Positions 8,968 through 11,806 of a stretch of DNA of 11,806 nucleotides are shown here, piece by piece. The notes beneath the pieces are model-generated. The model did no database searches and was not told the DNA's origin. It worked only from the letters and a program-made list of their open reading frames with translations. Source of the DNA: Irineochytrium annulatum (lineage: Eukaryota; Chytridiomycota; Chytridiomycetes; Chytridiales; Chytridiaceae); contig JADGJL010000940.1 of the NCBI GenBank assembly GCA_027600665.1, positions 1 through 11,806 of the forward strand. Direction: 5' to 3'. Every line of letters starts with the position of its first letter. The first letter of the stretch is position 1. A program made the position numbers and the translations under genes.

Positions 8968-11806
8968 ATGGACGACTCCGGCCCTCACGACGAGGATCAG
9001 CTTTCGACGACAGAGGACGAGCAGTACTGCCTTCCAGCCTTGCTCGGGACGCCTTACCCGGCCAACAGCTCTGCCCCCGGCGGCGACACCTGCCCGGACC
9101 CGCTGTCCACCACTTATAAGCCCGTCGTCACTCCCTCGCCTCCCACTTCTGACGCCGTCGCCGCTACAGACGCCGCTACAGACGCCGCTACAGCCGTTGA
9201 AGACGTGGTGGACACTCCATTCCTAACGCCGGAGAACGCCTTTCCACCTTCCTCAAAGCTGCAGCAGAATGAGCCTCCAGCGCTGACGTTACCCGCGGCT
9301 TCGACAAGTTGGCCGGCGTGGGCCGCGTCCGGTTGCTCGTCGCCGACCACTGCGAACCCGAGGAACCCGATGGATGAGCCTGACACGTCGGATGAGGAGG
9401 CGGATGCGAGCGACAATGGTGATGACGCAGAATCGCTGATGATTCTGCTGTCGGGTGATGAAGAGGAGGTGGATGAGACCGGTGGTGGGGACACGGGTGA
9501 CGAGAAGGCTGAGGATTTGGAGGAGGTCGGGAAGGAGGGTTCGGAGGAGAATGGGAAGGAGGGGATGGAGACGAAGGAGGACGCGAGGGAAGGTCTCTTC
9601 GCGGCGCCCGCGGCGCCGACGACCTCGACCTCTTCGGAAGTTGCAACGACCACCTCGTCAACGGCTGCAACCGCAATACAACCTGCAACCCTGCCTGCCA
9701 TCACGCAAGCCACAACCGCGACCTCCTCCTTGGCTGCAATGACCGCGTCGACGACCCTGCGCGATCGCTTCATGACCCTCCCCGGCGTTCTACACGCGAC
9801 GCCGACGCGATACCAGTGCGCGTGCGGGAAAATCCTCCTTCTCAACAAGAAGGGCAGTTACTCGGACGCCCACTACAGGGATCACGAAAGGGCTTGTGTC
9901 AGGCACAAGGTATGTTGGGTCTGCCTGCTTTTTTTTCGCGTAATGCATGCTCGTCGAATTCCTAACGCCCATCTCTGCACCCAATATTTCCATATAGCCA
10001 AACTACCAGCCCTCGATTAGTACCGTCTCAGGCACCCTTCTTGGATACCCGACCGTCCTCGACGCGGTGCCTGGCGCGTTCGTGTGCGCTATATGTGATA
10101 AGGAGGTCGTGGTCGCGAAGGGGAAAGATGTGGAAGGGCATGCGAAGCATCAAAAAGCTTGCAAGGGGAAGCCGGAGATGAATCTTGAGAGGAAGAAGGC
10201 AAGGGGCAGACGGAGGAAGAAGAAAAGGGCGGAGAGGAGGGAGGGGCGGCCGAGGAAGAGCGGTGAGCCGAAGATCGGGCGGAGCGGGCCGAGGAAGAAG
10301 GCGCTGGCGGATTGCAAGAATCAACACGACACGACGAAGGTCGTGACCCCGTGGGCGCGCAACAACGCAGCGAGCGCGCCTGCTGACACGGCGATTGTAT
10401 GCATGCCCTCGACCAAGACCGCTAGGCGGGTGGGGCTTCTGGATATGGGACGTATCGATGGGGCAGCCTGCGAGGCCATGGACGCGATCAGATTCGCGCC
10501 CACAGCAACGCCCGGAAGCGCCAGCCTCGCCTCCACCATCTCCCGCCGCGCCTCGACCTCCTCCTCCACCTCCGGCCGCTTTATTATCACGCCTGGCGCC
10601 GCGCCTGACTTCTACGGATCGCCGATGTTCGGGAGGGGCGAGCACGCGGGCGAGCGGGGGCGATGCAGTATGAAAGGATTTGTCGCGATCTCTGGCGGGA
10701 CGGACGCGTTACCAGCAGGCCTGGTGACAGGCGAGGTCGGCGGGGACGCGATTAATGGTGTCCGTGGCTCCGGCCCGGACAAGCCCACCATCGCAGCCAT
10801 TACGGTCTCGATGCTCCCTCTCCCGATGACCAACCCGACGGCGTTTACTGACTTAAACCGCCCACACGCCATCCCGCGCGCACATCGTCCTTCCCGGACG
10901 CGTGCTTCAAAGCAGCCGCAGCGGCCAATCGGTGCCCCAGGTCACATCGAGGCGCGTCGTCAGCAACAGGAATTAGACCGACAGCGGCTCTGGAGGGACC
11001 GGTCCGTGTCATCCAGGCCGCAGGTCACGCCAGACTCGCTCTACGACAACCACACGTGCGACCTCTGCCCTGCGCCTTATTCTCACGCGCTGATCCCGAG
11101 CCCGAGCCCGCTGCCGGAGCACGATCACCTACGCACTCTTTACTTCCCACAGGTCCCGTCCCTGCCCGCCTACATCGCGGACGTCGCCGACCTCGCGTCC
11201 AACGACTGTGCCGCGTCGGGGGCGCTGTTTGATGCAACGGAGGCGGCGGCGATGGCCGCCGTTGATTTAAGGGTGGATGTAGATGTGGAGGGGTTGAGGA
11301 GGCTTGTTGGGGAGGCGAGGGAGAAAATGTTGGAAGTGGTTGGCGACGCGACGTGGCTGCAGGATAGGACGAGGGGAGGCATGATCGAAGCGGACGGAGC
11401 AAAACGCGCTGTTGATGGCGCGGGGGAGGAGGGCTGTATGGTCGCGATCGGCGGCGGAATGATGGGACCGGATATTGTAGCAGTTCACGCGACGGAGGCC
11501 GCTACCACGATGGCTGTCGATATCGAAGCCGTGACGACGTCCAAGGCCGCGATGGACGACAACGCGGCTGTCGACCCGCTTTTGGCGGCCGCCACTGTCG
11601 CATCTGAGTCCCCCCCGCCAGCGTTTGTTCCTGCACCCTCGCTCGTTCTCACCGTCAGCCCCAAGCGTGCCCGGCCCATTGCAGTCGCCGGCGACCCCCC
11701 TGCGAAGAACCGCAAGATCAGCACCAGCGTCGCCAGGCCTGAGCCCGCCCACCTCCCTTTAACCCCGCTCACGCCCGCCACCTCCGCCACTCCCGCCACC
11801 TCCACC
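8968..11806 (+). CDS. Unrecognised nuclear-type protein with two Cys/His clusters and an AT-hook-like segment, 3' end outside window
   Basis: Exon 1 is 8968-9909 (314 codons) and exon 2 runs from 9998 to the edge (603 codons, no stop), joined in phase 0 across an 88-bp intron. The start has ACG before ATGG. Parts in order: Ser/Thr/Pro-rich head; acidic Glu/Asp/Gly stretch (~135-208) with a hydrophobic LMILL island; Ala/Thr-rich linker; first cluster C284, C286, H302, H306, C310; second cluster C344, C347, H362, H365, C369; a Lys/Arg-rich stretch (~380-415) with an AT-hook-like GRPRK core (397-401); then a long Pro/Ser/Ala/Gly-rich tail with another Cys/His group (C668, C671, H677, H689, H691) and a basic SPKRARP motif near the end. 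I do not recognise the family. Composition suggests a nuclear, DNA- or chromatin-associated protein; that is inference. The gene is solid because 1.8 kb of exon 2 stays open in the frame predicted by the splice junction. Confidence 0.85.
9160..9193 (+). repeat. 12-bp tandem repeat (2.8 copies) in coding sequence
   Basis: The unit GCCGCTACAGAC is repeated almost three times without a mismatch, coding for the Ala-Thr-Asp-Ala series at residues ~65-75 of the protein. The 12-bp unit keeps the frame, so copy number could vary without disrupting the gene. It sits in the disordered-looking head. Confidence 0.85.
9910..9997 (+). other. Intron between the two Cys/His clusters
   Basis: Donor GTATGT, branch site CCTAACG at about 9961, acceptor ATATAG. 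It is phase 0 and falls four codons after the last Cys of the first cluster (C310). Without splicing, the frame runs 36 codons into the intron and past the acceptor, then stops at a TAG at 10018-10020. With splicing, the frame continues to the window edge, which strongly supports the intron. Confidence 0.9.

Noticed and set aside
9114..9848. 244-codon frame antisense to the right-hand gene
   Set aside because: It is a Ser/Val/Ala-rich mirror of the biased coding strand; the sense frame has a good start, a perfect intron and long continuation.

Overview
This is a nuclear genomic segment from a fungus, most likely a GC-rich basidiomycete of the Agaricomycete type. The genes have many introns of 50-90 bp with GT...AG ends and CTAAC/TTAAC/ACTAAT-like branch sites. 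Coding exons are rich in G and C, proteins carry long low-complexity tails, and start codons have A or G at -3. No operon, Shine-Dalgarno, prophage, transposon, CRISPR, tRNA or rRNA signature was seen. The taxon is inferred from gene architecture; no species can be named.

Layout, left to right. (1) 3642 down to the left edge, minus strand: an 11-exon gene for an ASH2/Bre2-type subunit of the COMPASS (Set1) histone H3K4 methyltransferase complex. It has a Q/A-rich head, PHD finger, winged-helix region and SPRY domain; its stop codon lies outside the window. (2) 3643-4858: non-coding, holding the promoter and leader of the ASH2 gene (with possible upstream ORFs) and the 3' flank of the next gene. 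(3) 5362-4859, minus strand: a small protein with an oxidoreductase-like (OXLD1-type) CCGSxCxxC domain. (4) 5363-6062: non-coding, with a 38-codon upstream ORF and a competing intron-like segment just before the OXLD start. (5) 8153-6063, minus strand: a three-exon F-box protein with a long beta-propeller-like C-terminal part. (6) 8154-8967: divergent intergenic region. (7) 8968 to the right edge, plus strand: a large protein of unrecognised family with an acidic N-terminal third, two related Cys/His clusters, a strongly basic AT-hook-like segment and a long disordered-looking tail; its 3' end is outside the window.

The four genes show no evident shared pathway. Two are probably nuclear (ASH2, and the Cys/His-cluster protein by composition). 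The F-box protein should be an SCF substrate receptor, and the OXLD family is generally mitochondrial. The least explained and most interesting object is the right-hand gene. All exon coordinates were worked out by reading frames and splice consensus by hand and have no transcript support here.
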